Shown here: one piece after another, positions 25,730-34,808 of the stretch
How positions within the stretch are numbered: position 1 is the first letter of the stretch
Layout of the letters: every line of letters begins with the position of its first letter
Assembly: GCA_945875745.1 (NCBI GenBank)
Contig: CAMCLJ010000012.1
Location: 1 to 38,210 of the forward strand
Direction of reading: 5' to 3'
Length of the DNA stretch: 38,210 nucleotides
Source: Chlamydia trachomatis
Lineage (GTDB): Bacteria > Chlamydiota > Chlamydiia > Chlamydiales > Rhabdochlamydiaceae
Position numbers and translations under genes: made by a program
The notes under the pieces: generated by a model
Databases searched by the model: none
What the model saw: only the letters and a program-made list of their open reading frames with translations
What the model was told of the DNA's origin: nothing

Positions 25730-25770
25730 ATTAAAATTTAATTGTTTAAACATGCTAAAGTTGGATTCAC

Positions 25771-26616
25771 ATGTCTAATATTCATCCGTCAGCAGTCGTC
25801 GAGTCTGGTGCGCAAATAGGTAATAATGTAACTATCGAGGCTTACGCTGTGGTAAAGGGTACAGTTACTCTTGGAGATAACGTAACCATTAAGTCCTTTG
25901 CGTATATAGACGGTAATACCACTATAGGGGATGGGACCGTTATTTGGCCTTCAGCTAGTATCGGCACCAAAACGCAAGATTTAAAATTTAAGGGTGAAAA
26001 CACCTATGTAGTCATAGGCAAGAATTGTGAGATCCGAGAATTTGTAACTATCAACTCTTCCTGTCAGGAGGGATCGGTTGTGAAGATTGGGGATCATTGT
26101 TTGTTAATGGCTTATTGTCATGTAGCTCACAACTGTGAGATCGGCAACAGAGTGATTATGGCCAATGGTGCTATGCTTGCTGGTCATGTGATTGTAGAGG
26201 ATTGCGCGATCATCGGAGGGATGACTCCTGTTCATCAGTTCTCAAAAATTGGTAAACATTCTATGGTCGGTGGCTTAAGTCGGGTAAGTCATGATGTGCC
26301 TCCTTATACGATAGGTGCTGGATCTCCCTATAAATTAGGTGGTCTGAATCTCATCGGTCTTAAAAGACATAATTTCAGTTTAGATGAAAGAAAAGCTCTG
26401 TCAAAAGCTTTTAAATTGACCTATAGATCAGGTCTTCGCCTATCAGAAGCATTGTTGCGAATTGAAGAGGAAGTTGTTATGACCCCTCACGTTCAACATT
26501 GGATTGAATTCTGTAGAACATCAAAGCGGGGTTTAATTGGGCTTCAGGGTATCGTTCAATCTTTAGAAGATGAAGAGATGAAAGAGCTGGAAGAACTGCT
26601 GGAAGCAAAGGGTTAA
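25771..26616 (+). CDS. lpxA: UDP-N-acetylglucosamine O-acyltransferase
   Basis: A 281-residue cytoplasmic acyltransferase that transfers a fatty acyl chain from ACP to the 3-OH of UDP-GlcNAc. The left-handed beta helix is built from hexapeptide repeats over residues 1-185 ([22 protein letters not shown] and onward). The catalytic His is in [12 protein letters not shown]. The C-terminal helical domain starts after [15 protein letters not shown], which is the LpxA rather than LpxD pattern. C. trachomatis LpxA uses straight-chain myristoyl-ACP; acyl specificity here cannot be read from the sequence. It is third in the lpxC operon. Confidence 0.97.
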   Translation: MSNIHPSAVVESGAQIGNNVTIEAYAVVKGTVTLGDNVTIKSFAYIDGNTTIGDGTVIWPSASIGTKTQDLKFKGENTYVVIGKNCEIREFVTINSSCQEGSVVKIGDHCLLMAYCHVAHNCEIGNRVIMANGAMLAGHVIVEDCAIIGGMTPVHQFSKIGKHSMVGGLSRVSHDVPPYTIGAGSPYKLGGLNLIGLKRHNFSLDERKALSKAFKLTYRSGLRLSEALLRIEEEVVMTPHVQHWIEFCRTSKRGLIGLQGIVQSLEDEEMKELEELLEAKG

Positions 26617-26625
26617 TCTAGATCG

Positions 26626-27582
26626 ATGAAGATTGTTTTTTTTGGAACATCTGCATTTGCATCTGCCATTCTCAAAGATTTGATTTTTAAGTCCTTTGAT
26701 ATTGTAGCGGTAGTTACCCGGCCGGACAAGCCTCAGGGCAGGTCTCTACAGGTTCTAGCGTCCCCAGTAAAACAGCTGCTTCTTGATTCCCATTCCCACA
26801 TCCCTGTTTATCAGCCTCAGAAGGCTTCCACTATCGAATTTCAGCAAGTTTTAGTCTCTTATGATGCCGATCTTTTTTTTGTAGTGGCATATGGTGAAAT
26901 TTTAAAAGAAAATATTTTAGATCTACCGGCAAAAGGCTGTTTTAATCTACATGCTAGTTTACTTCCTAAGTATAGGGGAGCAGCACCTATTCAAAGGTGT
27001 ATTATGGATGGCTCTTCTGTATCCGGGATTACTATTATAGAAATGGTCAGGCAGATGGATGCAGGAGATATGCTTGCTTCTGTAAAGGTTGATTTAACAA
27101 AGGATATGAATTTTGGGGATCTTGAGGCTAAGTTATTAGAGGTCAGTTTTGACTTAGTCCCCAAGGTAATTAATAATTTTGATTATTATTATAAAAATAA
27201 AATTCAGCAAGATGAGGATCAGGTCACTTTTGCTGCTAAAATTTCCCCTCAAGATTCTGAAATCCTCTGGACTGATGAAGCCTCTGTCAATTGCAACAAA
27301 ATTCGAGCTTTTTCTCCATCGCCGGGAGCTTGGTGTAAAGTTTGTATTGGAGGACAGTGGAGGCGTTTAAAAATTTTTTCATCCTCTATTATAAAAGATG
27401 TTTCCCCTCTTCCTGGTTCTCTTCTTCCTGAAAGCCATAAACTAGATGTTGCTTGTTTAAATGGAGTTTTAAGGCTTGAGCAGGTTCAGCTAGAGGGAAA
27501 AAAAATCATGACAGGTCTTGATTTTTTAAGAGGTGTTGCAGGTAAACTTTCTTTTAATCCTGAGTCTTCGTCCTCTTCATAA
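26626..27582 (+). CDS. fmt: Methionyl-tRNA formyltransferase
   Basis: A 318-residue enzyme that formylates initiator Met-tRNA with 10-formyltetrahydrofolate. The N-terminal Rossmann domain starts MKIVFFGTSAFASAIL. The catalytic residues lie in FNLHASLLPKYRGAAPIQ (Asn, His) and QMDAGDML (Asp). The C-terminal OB domain that binds tRNA covers about 205-310 and ends in GVAGKLSFNPE. It lies 9 bases after lpxA as the last gene of the lpx operon, the same order as in Chlamydia (CT530, from memory). Confidence 0.97.
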   Translation: MKIVFFGTSAFASAILKDLIFKSFDIVAVVTRPDKPQGRSLQVLASPVKQLLLDSHSHIPVYQPQKASTIEFQQVLVSYDADLFFVVAYGEILKENILDLPAKGCFNLHASLLPKYRGAAPIQRCIMDGSSVSGITIIEMVRQMDAGDMLASVKVDLTKDMNFGDLEAKLLEVSFDLVPKVINNFDYYYKNKIQQDEDQVTFAAKISPQDSEILWTDEASVNCNKIRAFSPSPGAWCKVCIGGQWRRLKIFSSSIIKDVSPLPGSLLPESHKLDVACLNGVLRLEQVQLEGKKIMTGLDFLRGVAGKLSFNPESSSSS

Positions 27583-27703
27583 TATTCTTTTTTTGGGCTC
27601 TGCCTTTATTTTTCCTTTCTTTACTTTAATGCTTTATTAAGTTATCATTAAGGATGATTTTTATAGAATTTCAGTAAAGCGTTAAAAAACGGAGTCAAAT
27701 CGA

Positions 27704-28492
27704 ATGGCGGCAGCAATAGTAACCCCTAATGTGAATAGATCGTGGTCTGGTGCAGCTTATGATTTTCAGAAAGCGTATTCAAAAGGAATAAAAGATCCTG
27801 GTTTAATCGGTAACTTATTTAAAGCGATGGATCTTTCTGCTTTTTGGATTACGTTCTATAACCCAGATGCGGCTGGTTCGGTGTCCGATCTTGCATTTTT
27901 AGGTAAGTATGGAAAACTGGTAACTAGTGCTGCAAATCTTCCTGCTAGGATTGATGCCTTTTTTCAGTCTATATATCATCCAAAAGGCGCTAGTGCATCA
28001 AATACGAAAACTGCGTCCCAGCAACAGGCTGAGGCAGGAGCCGGTCTGATAGCTACCGTAAAAGATGTTGTTGAGCTGGCTGCCAAATTTTTTGTAGCAG
28101 TGCCGTCATCGGCTCTTGTTGGGTTAAAGGCTGTCTCTAGTTTTAGCTTAGTGGTAACTTCCGGAACGAATCTTATCAATGCTGTTCGTTCTCCTAATGG
28201 ATCACTCGGTGCTGATGCATTTCTTGACTTTATGCAGCAAGGATCGAGCCTTGCAATGGGCTTAGTGGGTCTTGCTTCTTTAGCGACCCCTATCGCTCCT
28301 TATAGAATAATTGCTATAGCAACGGTCTCTACCGGATTGAGCCTTGTGAAGCATTTCCAGCAAAACATGGAAGGGAGCGATTCCACTCGGCCAGGAACTG
28401 ATCCTTTTGCCTTGGTTAGTATTCCTGACGATGGTGATCAGGCCCTAGGTGACGGTGTAGGTCCTGCTGTACATCACGGTGTAGCTAGATAA
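27704..28492 (+). CDS. Inclusion-membrane-like protein at the Cap1 position (first of a pair)
   Basis: A 262-residue protein with no recognised family. It has no signal peptide; it begins MAAAIVTPNVNRSWSGAAYDF. Two long hydrophobic regions (about 124-152 and 180-215, Ala/Val/Leu/Ser-rich) flank a short polar loop, and an acidic Gly/Asp-rich tail follows. That two-lobed layout without a signal peptide is typical of chlamydial Inc proteins, which are type III-secreted into the inclusion membrane. In C. trachomatis the gene between fmt and rplC is CT529 (Cap1), an inclusion-membrane protein. This gene and the next occupy exactly that place. Sequence similarity to Cap1 is not evident by eye, so homology rests on position and architecture. 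Confidence 0.6.
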   Translation: MAAAIVTPNVNRSWSGAAYDFQKAYSKGIKDPGLIGNLFKAMDLSAFWITFYNPDAAGSVSDLAFLGKYGKLVTSAANLPARIDAFFQSIYHPKGASASNTKTASQQQAEAGAGLIATVKDVVELAAKFFVAVPSSALVGLKAVSSFSLVVTSGTNLINAVRSPNGSLGADAFLDFMQQGSSLAMGLVGLASLATPIAPYRIIAIATVSTGLSLVKHFQQNMEGSDSTRPGTDPFALVSIPDDGDQALGDGVGPAVHHGVAR

Positions 28493-28590
28493 GAATTATT
28501 TTTTTTAAAGCGTTCTTTATTTGCGCGTTAATTGTGGCGCAATTGTTTAATTCGAGCGCTATTTATGTTATTTAAATGGGGGTTAGAGTT

Positions 28591-29280
28591 ATGGCTGCAA
28601 TTAATGCGTCTGCAGAGAGAGGTTTGGTTGGACATACCTTAGAGCATTTGGATTCTGCTGAAGGCGTTGGGGATGTTTTAAAGGTGGGTAGCTACGCTGC
28701 CCAGTGGTTTCAAACGCTAGCTACCAGCGCTTCTTGTTTTAAGCAGGTTTCAAGCTTTGGTAAGGCGTGTGGAAATTCCTTGCAGCTTGTTCAAATTTGT
28801 AGTTTACCTCGAGCTATTGCCGATTTTGTAGATCCGTCTTCTTGGGCTCAAGCTACTGTTTATGGTGTCTTTAAGAAAACGATGTCTTTAACCGCTGATG
28901 TATCAGGAACAGCCGCTGGTTTTCAGGCAGCTGGTTGGCTTGCTTTAGGGAGTGCAGCTCCGGTTGTTGAAGCGGTAGCGGAGGTAGCTGGCGCTATTTC
29001 TGAGGCGAATGGGGTTCTCTATCCAGATGTGCCTGCTGCAGACCCCCCTCTAGCACCGCCGACATATGGGGAAGTAATTCAATGCCGTTTAAAGTTCTCT
29101 GAGAGGGTGGTAGGGTTTACCGCAACTGTTCTTGGATGTATTGCATTTTTTTGTAAGCAAGTTTTGGTTCCCCCTATAGTTAATTTGGTTTTGGGTAGTA
29201 TCTGTCTTCTGCTCAAGTTGATTCGGTATGTCCATAATGAACTATTCGTAAAGCCTCAATCTACCCCGTCTTCTCCTTAA
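28591..29280 (+). CDS. Inclusion-membrane-like protein at the Cap1 position (second of a pair)
   Basis: A 229-residue protein. I chose ATG 28591 because GGGGG (28578-28582) lies 8 bases upstream and the resulting MAAINAS matches the MAAAIVT start of the preceding gene; ATG 28576 would lie before that site. It has hydrophobic stretches at about 108-137 and a strong bilobed pair at 172-187 and 192-212, the Inc hallmark, with a polar C-terminus (VKPQSTPSSP). There is no signal peptide. A Pro-rich linker (PAADPPLAPP, 148-157) divides the two halves. The pair may be old tandem duplicates or unrelated neighbours; similarity between them is weak. An intrinsic terminator overlaps its stop codon. Confidence 0.6.
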   Translation: MAAINASAERGLVGHTLEHLDSAEGVGDVLKVGSYAAQWFQTLATSASCFKQVSSFGKACGNSLQLVQICSLPRAIADFVDPSSWAQATVYGVFKKTMSLTADVSGTAAGFQAAGWLALGSAAPVVEAVAEVAGAISEANGVLYPDVPAADPPLAPPTYGEVIQCRLKFSERVVGFTATVLGCIAFFCKQVLVPPIVNLVLGSICLLLKLIRYVHNELFVKPQSTPSSP

Positions 29281-29295
29281 GATTCGGGGTTTTTT
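29263..29295 (+). terminator. Intrinsic terminator overlapping a stop codon
   Basis: ACCCCG (29263-29268) pairs with CGGGGT (29285-29290). The inner TCTT (29269-29272) pairs with AAGA (29279-29282) with a two-base bulge. TTTTTT follows at 29290-29295. The stem contains the TAA stop at 29278-29280. Confidence 0.75.
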
Positions 29296-29326
29296 GGATA
29301 TTTAAGTCATTTTTTTGCGGGAGTAT

Positions 29327-29704
29327 ATGGGTTTGCATTCTAGGGAATGGGTGGCTGTAATCATCATTTCTGCTTTTATTACTTCCGTTTTCCTTACTAG
29401 TCATTTTTTAGGCGCTCTATCAAAAAAAGCTTTGGTCTTGCAAAAAATGCAATATGATCAAGCACTCATTGAAATAAATGTCTCAGGCGCGGTAATATCC
29501 CCAGGAGTTTATAAAGTTGTTCCGGGCATATCTTTAAAACATGTGCTGATGCAAGCCGGTCTATCCTCTAAAGCTGATAAAAAAAAGATTAATTTACATA
29601 AAAAAATCTTTTCATCTTGCGTGGTAGATGTACCGGAAAAGCATCCAGGAACAAATAGAAAGCTTGGGTCGAAGAAGAAGATGTCCCAGACCCAGCTGAA
29701 GTAA
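29327..29704 (+). CDS. Membrane-anchored SLBB-like protein
   Basis: A 125-residue protein with one membrane helix (about 8-30, WVAVIIISAFITSVFLTSHF), a short helical linker, then a beta-grasp segment INVSGAVISPGVYKVVPGI (50-68) continuing LKHVLMQAGL. That is the pattern of SLBB domains, such as the N-terminal part of ComEA and polysaccharide-export proteins. A Lys-rich tail follows, without the DNA-binding helix-hairpin-helix of ComEA. ATG 29327 is preferred over an in-frame TTG at 29315, although GGGAG lies only 3 bases before it. The role is unknown; ligand binding at the membrane is suggested by the domain only. It lies between a terminator and the ribosomal protein leader. Confidence 0.65.
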   Translation: MGLHSREWVAVIIISAFITSVFLTSHFLGALSKKALVLQKMQYDQALIEINVSGAVISPGVYKVVPGISLKHVLMQAGLSSKADKKKINLHKKIFSSCVVDVPEKHPGTNRKLGSKKKMSQTQLK

Positions 29705-29964
29705 GAAACAAGTAAAAATGCACCGCTAGTTGCTTAAAAAAGTCGTTTTCTTAAACGTAAATGACTCTTTTAGCCTCGTGGCTATGCAATTTTTGATTGT
29801 GCATAAATCAAGATTTTTGATAGCCTTTTCGGTTTAGCCTTTAAGTAGGGCTTTTGGATGGGAATTTAACTCTAACATAATCTTGTCGCTGTCAGTGTTC
29901 TTGCCTCAGAAGAAAATCACTAGTTAGTGAATCAATAACAGCGAATTCAGAGAAAGGTAAATAT
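29705..29964 (+). other. Leader region of the S10-type ribosomal protein operon
   Basis: 260 bases without a gene. It holds short stems (TAGCC/GGCTA at 29771-29784 and TTGATT/AATCAA at about 29813) and the candidate promoter at 29854-29881. The first stem, followed by a T-rich stretch, may end the SLBB-like gene's transcript. I cannot assign a known ribosomal-protein autoregulatory site. Confidence 0.45.
29854..29881 (+). promoter_or_regulatory. Candidate promoter of the ribosomal protein operon
   Basis: TTGGAT (29854-29859), a 16-base spacer and CATAAT (29876-29881) lie about 85 bases before rplC. This is the best sigma-70-type match in the leader and would give an untranslated region of about 77 bases. 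Confidence 0.5.
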
Positions 29965-30630
29965 ATGAGCCTAACGTTAATGGGAACGAAAAAAGGAATG
30001 ATGCAAGCATTTGATGATGAAGGCAACGTTGTAGTTTGTACTGTCATCTCTGCGGAGCCCAACATCGTTTCGCAAATTCAAACAAAGAAAGATAATGGTT
30101 ACGAAAGTATTTCGCTTTCAGCTCTTAAGCTTTCCGCTTCCAGGGCCCGGAACGCGTCAAAACCTAAGCAAGGATTTTTTAAAAAAATCGGTGTTGAGCC
30201 TAGAAAGCATTTAAAAGAGTCTCGTGTATCGGATACTGCTCAGTATTCAGTAGGTCAAGAGATTACTGTAAGCTATTTTGCAGATTGCAACTATGTTGAT
30301 GTGTCTGCAGTTAGTATCGGTAAGGGGCATCAGGGTGTGATTAAGCGGCATAATTTTGCTGGTGGTCCTGGATCTCACGGTTCTGGTTTTCATCGACATG
30401 GTGGCTCTTGTGGTATGAGAACAACTCCCGGTCGCTGTCTTCCTGGTCAGAAAAAATCTGGTCGTATGGGAGGAGAAAAAGTGACTGTTCAAAATCTTAG
30501 AATCGTTAGAGTCAATGAAGAAAAAGGGGTTATTCTGGTCGAAGGCGCTGTTCCTGGTGCTAGAGGATCCTTAGTTTATATTGCGAAGGCGAAGAAGATG
30601 AGCGCTTCAAAACAGAAAAAGAAAGGTTAG
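29965..30630 (+). CDS. rplC: 50S ribosomal protein L3
   Basis: 221 residues. L3 binds 23S rRNA near the peptidyl transferase centre and initiates large-subunit assembly. The signature loop RHGGSCGMRTTPGRCLPGQ and KKSGRMGGEKVTVQNL are clear. An AAAGG ribosome binding site precedes the ATG. The operon opens with rplC because rpsJ, first in most S10 operons, is not here; chlamydiae carry rpsJ with tuf/fusA. The N-terminal LMGTKKGMMQAFDDEG is typical of bacterial L3. Confidence 0.98.
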   Translation: MSLTLMGTKKGMMQAFDDEGNVVVCTVISAEPNIVSQIQTKKDNGYESISLSALKLSASRARNASKPKQGFFKKIGVEPRKHLKESRVSDTAQYSVGQEITVSYFADCNYVDVSAVSIGKGHQGVIKRHNFAGGPGSHGSGFHRHGGSCGMRTTPGRCLPGQKKSGRMGGEKVTVQNLRIVRVNEEKGVILVEGAVPGARGSLVYIAKAKKMSASKQKKKG

Positions 30631-30640
30631 GAGTTGAGTT

Positions 30641-31327
30641 GTGGTAGTACTAAAAAAATACAATCTCAGTGGCGCTGAAGTTGGAGAAATCAAAATTGAA
30701 GATGCTTATTTAGATTCTTCCGTTAACGCGCAGTTAATAAAAGATTACATTACAGCGATTCGAGCCAATGCTAGACAGTGGTCTGCGAATACAAAGTCAC
30801 GTCCTGAAGTAAGTCACTCAGGTCAGAAGCCTCACCCTCAAAAAGGGACTGGTAAAGCTCGTCAGGGATACCTTGGTGCTCCTCAGTATAAAGGGGGAGG
30901 TCGAGTTCATGCTCCTAAGCCTAAGTTTGATCAGCATGTAAGAATTAATAAGAAAGAAAGGCAAGCTGCCATTCGCCATTTAATGGTTGAAAAGATTGTA
31001 GGGCAGAAAGTTCATGTCCTAGACTCTAGTTCTCTTCATGAGCCAAAAACTCAGTTGCTAAGTCATTTTTTAAAGTCCAGGGGATTGGACTCTAAAAGAG
31101 TTCTTTTCTTAGCTGATGCTTCTATTTTACCTAGCAAGGATCAAACTGATATTTCTTTCCCTTCAGAAAGACATCAAAGTCTTTTCTTAAGTTTAAGAAA
31201 TATCGGAAAAGCAGATTTTGGTTACGTTCCAAATGTAAACGGTTATGAGTTAGCTCGCCATCAAGACATTGTGGTCTTAGATACTGCTTGTGACGAGTTG
31301 ATGATGCTCCTAGGAGGAAAAAAGTAG
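30641..31327 (+). CDS. rplD: 50S ribosomal protein L4
   Basis: 228 residues. L4 lines the exit tunnel and in E. coli also represses its own operon. The extended loop GQKPHPQKGTGKARQGYLG followed by APQYKGGGRVHAPKP is diagnostic. The start is GTG with TAGGAG about 7 bases upstream. Whether L4 autoregulation operates here is unknown; the leader shows no recognised target. Confidence 0.97.
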   Translation: MVVLKKYNLSGAEVGEIKIEDAYLDSSVNAQLIKDYITAIRANARQWSANTKSRPEVSHSGQKPHPQKGTGKARQGYLGAPQYKGGGRVHAPKPKFDQHVRINKKERQAAIRHLMVEKIVGQKVHVLDSSSLHEPKTQLLSHFLKSRGLDSKRVLFLADASILPSKDQTDISFPSERHQSLFLSLRNIGKADFGYVPNVNGYELARHQDIVVLDTACDELMMLLGGKK

Positions 31328-31330
31328 GCT

Positions 31331-31669
31331 ATGAATAAGAGAAATTCTTTTGACATCATAAAAAATAGACATGTAACAGAAAAAGCGAGAGTTCTTGAGC
31401 AGCTCCAGTTTAATGCGAGCAATCCTTGTGTAAAGAAATGTCAATCTCCTAAGTATGTTTTTGTTGTAGATAAGAAGGCAAGTAAGTTTCAGATTGCCAA
31501 AGCGGTAGAAGAAATTTATGCCGACAAAAAAGTGAAAGTTCTTTCTGTGAACACCATTAACGTCAAACAGAAAGAAAGACGCGTCCGAGGAAGAACCGGG
31601 TTCAAGTCAGCTTTTAAAAAAGCTATAGTGACTTTTGAAGCAGGTGATTCAATTGATGATAATGTTTAA
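31331..31669 (+). CDS. rplW: 50S ribosomal protein L23
   Basis: 112 residues. L23 sits at the exit of the peptide tunnel and is the docking site for trigger factor and the signal recognition particle. KYVFVVDKKASKFQIAKAVEEIY and VKVLSVNTINVKQKERRVRGR are the core motifs. It starts 3 bases after the rplD stop, with a GGAGG-type site in the end of rplD. Confidence 0.96.
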   Translation: MNKRNSFDIIKNRHVTEKARVLEQLQFNASNPCVKKCQSPKYVFVVDKKASKFQIAKAVEEIYADKKVKVLSVNTINVKQKERRVRGRTGFKSAFKKAIVTFEAGDSIDDNV

Positions 31670-31694
31670 GCAGAATGAAAGGTTGCAATAAGCT

Positions 31695-32540
31695 ATGACA
31701 AAAAAATTTCGTCCAATAACTCCGAGCACTAGACACTTGGTTCTGAATAGTAATCAGCAGTTGACTCGTGGAGTAGGAAAATCAAAGAGAGCGACTCCGG
31801 CGCCAGAAAAATCATTACTTGTTAAAAAAGTAGTGACCAATGGAAGAAACCACCATGGACATATTACCTGTAGACATAAGGGTGGTGGACATAAAAAAGC
31901 GTATAGACTTATCGATTTTAAAAGAGATAAGGAAAATATTCCTGCAGTAGTAGCTTCTGTCGAATACGATCCAAATCGTACTGCACATATAGCTCTTATT
32001 AATTATGCTGATGGGGAAAAGAAGTATATTCTTGCTCCTGAAGGATTAAAAAAAGGTGATGTTGTTGGTACAAGCCATGAGCCTCCTTTTAATGTAGGAT
32101 GCTGCATGAAGCTTAAATTTATGCCGCTTGGTTCAACTATTCATAATTTGGAGCTCGTTCCTGGTAAGGGTGGTAAGCTTGTTCGTTCCGCTGGTTTATC
32201 AGCGCAGCTTATGGCGAAAAGCGGTGGTTATGTAACCGTTAGAATGCCTTCTGGTGAAATACGACTAATTAATGAAGATTGTAAAGCGACTTTTGGGATT
32301 CTTTCTAACGCAGAGAGAAATCTAAGAGTTGAGGGTAAGGCAGGAAGAATGAGATGGAAGGGCGTACGCCCTACAGTTCGTGGTACTGCTATGAACCCGG
32401 TCGATCACCCTCACGGTGGTGGTGAAGGTAAGCATAATGGCTACATTCCTCAAACCCCTTGGGCACAGTATACTAAAGGTTATAAGACTAGATCCAAACG
32501 CAAAACTACTAAGTGGATCATCAAAGATCGCAGGAAATAG
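31695..32540 (+). CDS. rplB: 50S ribosomal protein L2
   Basis: 281 residues. L2 is needed for subunit association and peptidyl transfer. The opening ([14 protein letters not shown]), the RNA-binding [19 protein letters not shown] and the conserved loop [13 protein letters not shown], which contains the functionally important His, are all present. The end is the basic tail [15 protein letters not shown]. Confidence 0.98.
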   Translation: MTKKFRPITPSTRHLVLNSNQQLTRGVGKSKRATPAPEKSLLVKKVVTNGRNHHGHITCRHKGGGHKKAYRLIDFKRDKENIPAVVASVEYDPNRTAHIALINYADGEKKYILAPEGLKKGDVVGTSHEPPFNVGCCMKLKFMPLGSTIHNLELVPGKGGKLVRSAGLSAQLMAKSGGYVTVRMPSGEIRLINEDCKATFGILSNAERNLRVEGKAGRMRWKGVRPTVRGTAMNPVDHPHGGGEGKHNGYIPQTPWAQYTKGYKTRSKRKTTKWIIKDRRK

Positions 32541-32548
32541 AGGAGTCT

Positions 32549-32839
32549 ATGGGTAGATCACTAAGAAAAGGTCCTTTTGTTGAGCATCATTTACAAAACA
32601 AAGTGGACAAATTAAATAATACAGAAACGAAAAAGCCAATTAAAACTTGGTCTAGAAGATCTATGATTCTCCCTGAGATGATCGGTCATACTTTCGATGT
32701 CTACAACGGAAAGAAGTTTATATCTGTTTTTGTGTCTGAGAACATGGTCGGACACAGACTTGGGGAATTTTCTCCGACTAGAACGTTCAAGGGCCATGGA
32801 GCTAAGAAAACAGAAACAAGCAGCTCCGGCGGCAAATAA
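32549..32839 (+). CDS. rpsS: 30S ribosomal protein S19
   Basis: 96 residues from ATG 32549, which has AGGAG at 32541-32545. An open frame continues upstream into rplB, but the family N-terminus is [10 protein letters not shown], so the internal ATG is right. [20 protein letters not shown] and [17 protein letters not shown] are diagnostic. S19 lies in the 30S head and contacts the A-site finger. The C-terminus is slightly longer than in E. coli. Confidence 0.97.
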   Translation: MGRSLRKGPFVEHHLQNKVDKLNNTETKKPIKTWSRRSMILPEMIGHTFDVYNGKKFISVFVSENMVGHRLGEFSPTRTFKGHGAKKTETSSSGGK

Positions 32840-32856
32840 CTTAAAAAGGTAAATGT

Positions 32857-33192
32857 ATGCAAACAGCTACAGCAATAACAAAATATGTTAGAGTCCCGCC
32901 TCGTAAGGCAAGACTTGCGGCTGATATTATTCGTGGAATGAAAGTTGAAGATGCTGCACTGCAGTTGATGGCATCACAGTTAAAAGCTGGAAAGCTTCTT
33001 TTCAAAACTTTACATAGCGCTATTGCCAATGCCGAAACACAACTAAAAGTTCAAAGAAGGGACTTATTAGTAAAAGAAGTGCGCGTTGATGCGGGGCCAG
33101 TGCTTAAAAGGGCTAAATCCAAAAGTAAAGGTGGAAAAGTCCCTGTAATGAAAAGAACAAGTCATTTCACAATAGTTGTATCAGCTGAGTAA
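32857..33192 (+). CDS. rplV: 50S ribosomal protein L22
   Basis: 111 residues. L22 spans the large subunit, and its beta hairpin lines the exit tunnel. VRVPPRKARLAADIIRGM and LLVKEVRVDAGPVLKRAK are typical; the hairpin tip region is SKGGKVPVMKR. AAAGG precedes the start. Confidence 0.96.
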   Translation: MQTATAITKYVRVPPRKARLAADIIRGMKVEDAALQLMASQLKAGKLLFKTLHSAIANAETQLKVQRRDLLVKEVRVDAGPVLKRAKSKSKGGKVPVMKRTSHFTIVVSAE

Positions 33193-33217
33193 AAGTAAAG
33201 ATTGTTAAGGAGAAAGA

Positions 33218-33865
33218 ATGGGACAAAAAACTTCCCCAACAGGCTTCAGATTAGCACTGAATAAAAAGTGGAAGTCTAATTGGTATGCCAATAAGCAAGA
33301 GTTTGGCTCTTTAATTGGTGAAGATAGAATGATCCGCGAATACCTGATAAAAAAGCCATGTTGCCAAGGTGCTTCTCAGATCTCCATTAAGAGAATGAGT
33401 GATAAGGTTGAAGTTACGATTCATACCGCCAGACCTGGATTGGTAATTGGTAAAAAAGGTGCGGAAATTGATGTTTTAAAAGGGGAGCTGAAAAAGCTTA
33501 CTGGTAAAGAGATTTGGATCGAAGTTGAAGAAATCAAAAGACCAGATCTAGATGCACGTTTAGTTGCTGAAGGGATGGCAAAGCAACTAGAGCGCAGGAT
33601 TCCTTTTAGAAGAATTATGAAAAAATCTATGCAAGCGTCAATGGATGCTGGTGCTGCTGGTATTAAAGTACAAATTTCTGGTCGTATCGGTGGTGCTGAG
33701 ATTGCAAGAACAGAGTGGTATAAAGAAGGTAGAATCCCTCTTCAAACATTGAGAGCGGATATTGATTACGCAACAGGAAGAGCGGAGACGACTTACGGCT
33801 CAATCGGAGTAAAAGTTTGGATCAACCGCGGTGAAGAAACTCAAAGCAGATCAGTAGGAGGCTAA
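33218..33865 (+). CDS. rpsC: 30S ribosomal protein S3
   Basis: 215 residues. S3 forms part of the mRNA entry channel. It begins [12 protein letters not shown], has a KH domain with the loop VIGKKGAEI, and the C-terminal motif [26 protein letters not shown] lies before the start. The C-terminus is compact, without the long tails of some phyla. Confidence 0.97.
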   Translation: MGQKTSPTGFRLALNKKWKSNWYANKQEFGSLIGEDRMIREYLIKKPCCQGASQISIKRMSDKVEVTIHTARPGLVIGKKGAEIDVLKGELKKLTGKEIWIEVEEIKRPDLDARLVAEGMAKQLERRIPFRRIMKKSMQASMDAGAAGIKVQISGRIGGAEIARTEWYKEGRIPLQTLRADIDYATGRAETTYGSIGVKVWINRGEETQSRSVGG

Positions 33866-33866
33866 T

Positions 33867-34286
33867 ATGGCCTTGATGCCAGTCAGAACGAAATATAGAA
33901 AAATGCAGAAAGGCCAGATGGCTGGCCTCAGCAGAGCGGCGAATTTTGTCGATTTTGGTGATTATGCGATGCAATCTCTCGAAAGAGGAAGGATTACACA
34001 GCACCAAATTGAAGCATGCCGAGTAGCGATCAATAGATATTTTAATAGACGTGGAAAAGTCTGGATTAGAATTTTTCCTGATAAGTCTGTTTCTAAAAAA
34101 CCTGCTGAAACCAGAATGGGTAAAGGTAAAGGAGCTCCTGATCATTGGGTAGCTGTGATTAGACCCGGAAGAATTTTATTTGAGGTGGGTAATGTTCCTA
34201 AGGAGTTAGCGCAAAATGCTTTAAGAAGAGCTGCTGCAAAGCTTCCGATAAAAACAAGATTTGTTGAAAGAGTTGAAAGAGTCTAA
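33867..34286 (+). CDS. rplP: 50S ribosomal protein L16
   Basis: 139 residues. L16 binds near the A-site tRNA elbow and completes the large subunit. [16 protein letters not shown], the [14 protein letters not shown] segment, and [16 protein letters not shown] are characteristic. Only one base separates it from rpsC; its AGGAGG site lies inside the rpsC end. Confidence 0.97.
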   Translation: MALMPVRTKYRKMQKGQMAGLSRAANFVDFGDYAMQSLERGRITQHQIEACRVAINRYFNRRGKVWIRIFPDKSVSKKPAETRMGKGKGAPDHWVAVIRPGRILFEVGNVPKELAQNALRRAAAKLPIKTRFVERVERV

Positions 34287-34300
34287 CCCAGGTTGAGGAA

Positions 34301-34504
34301 ATGCACGAAGTAAGTAGTTTAAAAGAAAAATCTATACCAGAGTTGAAAGCTCTCGATGTGGAGCTTTCTAAAGCGCTGTATCGGATGAAGAATGAATGGA
34401 AGATTGCTAAAAAGTTAGAGAAACCTCATCTTCTTAAAGGCTTGAAGAAAGATCGGGCCAGAGTGCTCACTATCATTAGTGAAAAAACCGCAGCGAATTC
34501 ATAG
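34301..34504 (+). CDS. rpmC: 50S ribosomal protein L29
   Basis: 67 residues, two helices. L29 sits beside L23 at the tunnel exit. The pattern [22 protein letters not shown] and the final [14 protein letters not shown] fit the family, and the place between rplP and rpsQ is invariant. Sequence conservation is low, as usual for L29. Confidence 0.93.
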   Translation: MHEVSSLKEKSIPELKALDVELSKALYRMKNEWKIAKKLEKPHLLKGLKKDRARVLTIISEKTAANS

Positions 34505-34512
34505 AGGATATT

Positions 34513-34773
34513 ATGGAACAAGTAGTTATAAAAAATGCTCGCAAGGTCAAGGAAGGTGTCGTTGTTTCTAATAAGATGCAAAAGACAGTGACTGTGAAAG
34601 TTGAAAGGACTTTGAGACACCAACATTTTGGTAAAGTGATCACAAGAGCAAAAAAATATTATGCTCATGCTGAAAACAGCAAAGATATTCCTGAAGGCCA
34701 AAAAGTAAGAATCGTTGAAACTCGCCCTCTTTCTAAATTGAAGAGATGGAGAGTGGTAGAACTGTTAGTGTAA
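34513..34773 (+). CDS. rpsQ: 30S ribosomal protein S17
   Basis: 86 residues with an OB fold. S17 is a primary 16S rRNA binder. [22 protein letters not shown] and [19 protein letters not shown] are the family signatures. GAGGA lies upstream of the ATG. Confidence 0.96.
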   Translation: MEQVVIKNARKVKEGVVVSNKMQKTVTVKVERTLRHQHFGKVITRAKKYYAHAENSKDIPEGQKVRIVETRPLSKLKRWRVVELLV

Positions 34774-34808
34774 TAATTTTTTTTTAACGTTGTAGTAGAG
34801 AGACGATC

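Noticed and set aside
28521-28542. TTGCGC/GCGCAA stem between the two Inc-like genes as a terminator
   Set aside because: Six-bp stem with a 10-base loop and no T tract; an overlapping alternative pairing is equally weak.
32513-32548. Longer rpsS start inside rplB
   Set aside because: The extra residues have no counterpart in S19, and the internal ATG has AGGAG just upstream.
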